Below, piece after piece: positions 6,369 to 7,661 of a stretch of DNA of 7,661 nt. The notes under the pieces were generated by a model, which searched no databases, had not been told where the DNA came from, and worked only from the letters and a program-made list of their open reading frames with translations. The position numbers and the translations under genes were made by a program. This DNA is from Bacteroidota bacterium (GTDB lineage Bacteria > Bacteroidota > Bacteroidia > Chitinophagales > Chitinophagaceae). Location: positions 3,752,546-3,760,206 of the forward strand of contig CP058707.1 of the NCBI GenBank assembly GCA_013414745.1, in the 5' to 3' direction. Position 1 is the stretch's first letter. Each line of letters starts with the position of its first letter.

Positions 6369-6495
6369 GCCAACGGTTCGCGGCTTGGCGATGGCAGGGC
6401 ATTTGAGTACCAAAGTTGGGGCTATTTCTTATGCCAAATATAGTGAAAAGTTGAATTACTTCCTATAGCCTGCTTGCGCCAAACCGCAGTTAGGC
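6369..6495 (-). repeat. attC-like site, stem family E, copy 4 (of the secreted-protein cassette)
   Basis: GCCAAC at the left and GTTAGGC at the right bound the E stem. The right arm reads AGCCTGCTTGCGCC, one C short of the other copies, and the base before GTT is A instead of T. The end GTTAGGCGA matches the reverse complement of TCGCCTAAC at 7275-7283. This GTTAGGC/GCCTAAC pair is the classical integron R box. Confidence 0.8.
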
Positions 6496-7268
6496 GATCG
6501 CCATTGAGCTAGAAGTTGAATTCCTTACTGACTTCTTTAATAGGTTCAATGTCGAAAAACATCCGGAACATGTTCTAATTACTCCAGATTTATTTATTAT
6601 TTGTCGAATTAATTTTAATTCTGTGTTCTCAATTGGAACCCCGATTTTCTTGAGTTTATAAAATCCGTTAACTCCATAAATCTGTTTTGTGGAATTGCTG
6701 GATTGTAACCATTTCTTCAAGGAAACTTTATCTCTAAATTTTACTAATGAATCAATAATATTCATATTGGCAGGTACTTCACCATCAATTCCACATCCAT
6801 CACTATAAAATTGTAGTTCAAAACATTCATTAAGATTAAAATTTACATCGTAAAAATTCTGAAATAGTTTCTATAGTTTGCTGAAATGATCTTTATGGAA
6901 AGTATATAGTTTAACGGGGGCAAGATATTTGCTAAAATTGCTAGAATGATAGAAATACAGGTTGCTTTCATTGCGCAAATCGTAGTATACAAGAATTTCA
7001 TTAAACCGAATGTATTTTACTTGGGCTAGAATACCATTTTCTATTATCTGGCCATAACTAATGTTAAGATAACCAGCTTGATAGCCACTAATTATGTCTG
7101 AATAGTCACTGTAAGATATTCTAAAACTAGAATCTGTTTTTCCAATTGTTTAATGCTATCAATTTTTCTGAAACTCATTTCAGTCAAAGCGCTTGCAAAT
7201 TCTCGTTCTATTTGTGCTTTTAACGTGGTAAAAGTCAGCACAGATAATATCAGTAAAATCGGTTTCAT
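6490..7268 (-). pseudogene. Secreted protein of unknown family, disrupted
   Basis: ATG at 7268, only 15 bases from the cassette edge, starts MKPILLILSVLTFTTLKAQ, a signal peptide with a Bacteroidota-like K-A-Q end, so the product is exported. As written the frame stops after 58 residues. Adding one A in the run at 7137-7141 continues with D-S-S-F-R-I-S-Y-S-D-Y and then a domain rich in Y, N and F. An in-frame TAG at 6871-6873 remains (H-F-S-K-L-stop-K-L-F-Q). The last open part reads from 6765 to 6490 and ends at TAA in the attC box. One more A near 6555-6559 would instead give C-S-G-C-F-F-D-I-E-P-I-K-E-V and a stop at 6509. The restored length is about 250 residues. A C-S-G-C pair near the end could form a disulphide. 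No family recognised. Confidence 0.6.
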
Positions 7269-7276
7269 ATGGTGTC

Positions 7277-7409
7277 GCCTAACGTGGTTGCGCTTGGCGA
7301 AGGTGGGGGTTAAAAAGTACTCCAGTTCAAATTTAGAATCAAAGATAATTGAAAGTACAATTGCTCAAGCTAGCACAGAAGCCCCACTTGCGCCAAACGC
7401 ATGTTGTGC
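7277..7409 (-). repeat. attC-like site, stem family F (of the PIN cassette)
   Basis: GCCTAAC to GTTGTGC bound the stem TGCGCTTGGCGAAGGTGGGG with CCCCACTTGCGCCAAACGCA. The stem resembles family E, while the loop (AAAGTACTCCAGTTCAAATTTAG...GAAAGTACAA) is that of family C at 3046, so the site looks like a hybrid. Confidence 0.8.
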
Positions 7410-7416
7410 GTTCGTG

Positions 7417-7661
7417 CTATTTCAAATTAGTCCAATCCTCCAATTTAATTCCATTGATTTTTCTGAAATGGTTTGTGTTGTTGGTAACCATTGTCAATTT
7501 ATGCGTAACAGAGGTCACGCCAATTAAAAGGTCAAAATCGTCAATAGGTGTACCTGCCTTTTGAAGTCGAGCCTTTTCTTTTGCATATAAGTCTAGAGAA
7601 TGAAAAATTGGAAGAATTTGCACACCTGATAGGAAGTTGTCTAAAGCTTTTCTATTTTTTT
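7417..7661 (-). CDS. vapC: VapC-like PIN-domain toxin, C-terminal part
   Basis: The frame is open to the right edge, so the gene begins outside the window; the GTG at 7623 is internal. Visible residues include I-F-H-S-L-D-L-Y-A-K-E-K-A-R-L, then G-T-P-I-D-D-F-D-L-L-I-G and L-T-M-V-T-N-N-T-N-H-F-R-K-I, ending G-I-K-L-E-D-W-T. This is the second half of a PIN ribonuclease of the VapC/FitB type, with the acidic D-D-F-D cluster and the T-N-N near the last strand that complete the metal site. Such toxins cut tRNA or other RNA and are held in check by an antitoxin encoded upstream, here off-window to the right. The stop lies 8 bases from attC F. Confidence 0.85.
   Translation of the reverse strand, partial: KNRKALDNFLSGVQILPIFHSLDLYAKEKARLQKAGTPIDDFDLLIGVTSVTHKLTMVTNNTNHFRKINGIKLEDWTNLK

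Noticed and set aside
949..7409. Spaced repeats as a CRISPR array
   Set aside because: Units are 125-137 bases, spacers are hundreds of bases with genes, and repeats fall into different sequence families.
7153..7564. Plus-strand frames of 124 and 71 codons
   Set aside because: They run across attC F and opposite to the PIN toxin and the signal-peptide gene, which have clear family features.

Overview
The window is an integron-like array of mobile gene cassettes, most likely from a member of the Bacteroidota. The taxon is inferred from AT-rich genes, no visible Shine-Dalgarno pattern, a secreted protein whose signal peptide ends in K-A-Q, and the mix of cargo (ParE/RelE toxin, PIN toxin, immunity-like protein, restriction-modification enzyme). 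No integrase, attI, tRNA, rRNA, IS element or CRISPR array is visible.

Layout. All recognisable genes are on the minus strand, so the array reads right to left. Eleven attC-like recombination sites (ten full-size at about 125-137 bp and one collapsed to 16 bp) separate twelve cassettes, the two outermost being cut by the window edges. From left to right the cassette bodies are: N-terminus of a type ISP-like restriction-modification enzyme (1-138); ParD-like antitoxin plus ParE toxin (362-894); two copies of an ORF-less structured cassette called N here (1077-1606, 1736-2265); a class I SAM methyltransferase (2355-3018); an Imm42-like immunity protein (3182-3757); a third N copy (3939-4472); a DUF5958-like protein (4616-5081); a membrane protein with a 28-residue membrane partner (5269-5739); a two-helix membrane protein (5846-6258); a secreted protein of unknown family (6490-7268); and the C-terminus of a VapC-like PIN toxin (7417-7661).

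Cassette logic. Each site starts with ...AAC and ends with GTT.... The 8-15 bases next to GTT at one site are the reverse complement of the bases next to AAC at the next site to the right. Excised and circularised integron cassettes leave exactly this signature. The three N copies each carry the same attC type on their left, which fixes the cassette as body plus left-hand attC, that is, gene followed by attC on the minus strand. Stop codons typically lie within about 10-20 bases of the attC edge.

Sites. Five stem families (A, B, C, E, F) have different stem sequences. All share one asymmetry: five unpaired bases after AAC on the left and one before GTT on the right.

Sequence quality or decay. 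About ten genes or gene parts are split by single missing bases, nearly all in runs of one base. Restoring one base each time rebuilds convincing proteins. Either the read-out carries homopolymer deletions or the array is decaying; the one-sided pattern favours the former.

The most novel item is the N cassette: about 530 bases with no conserved reading frame, present three times, with nested long-range inverted repeats around three GC-rich hairpins and one covarying base pair.
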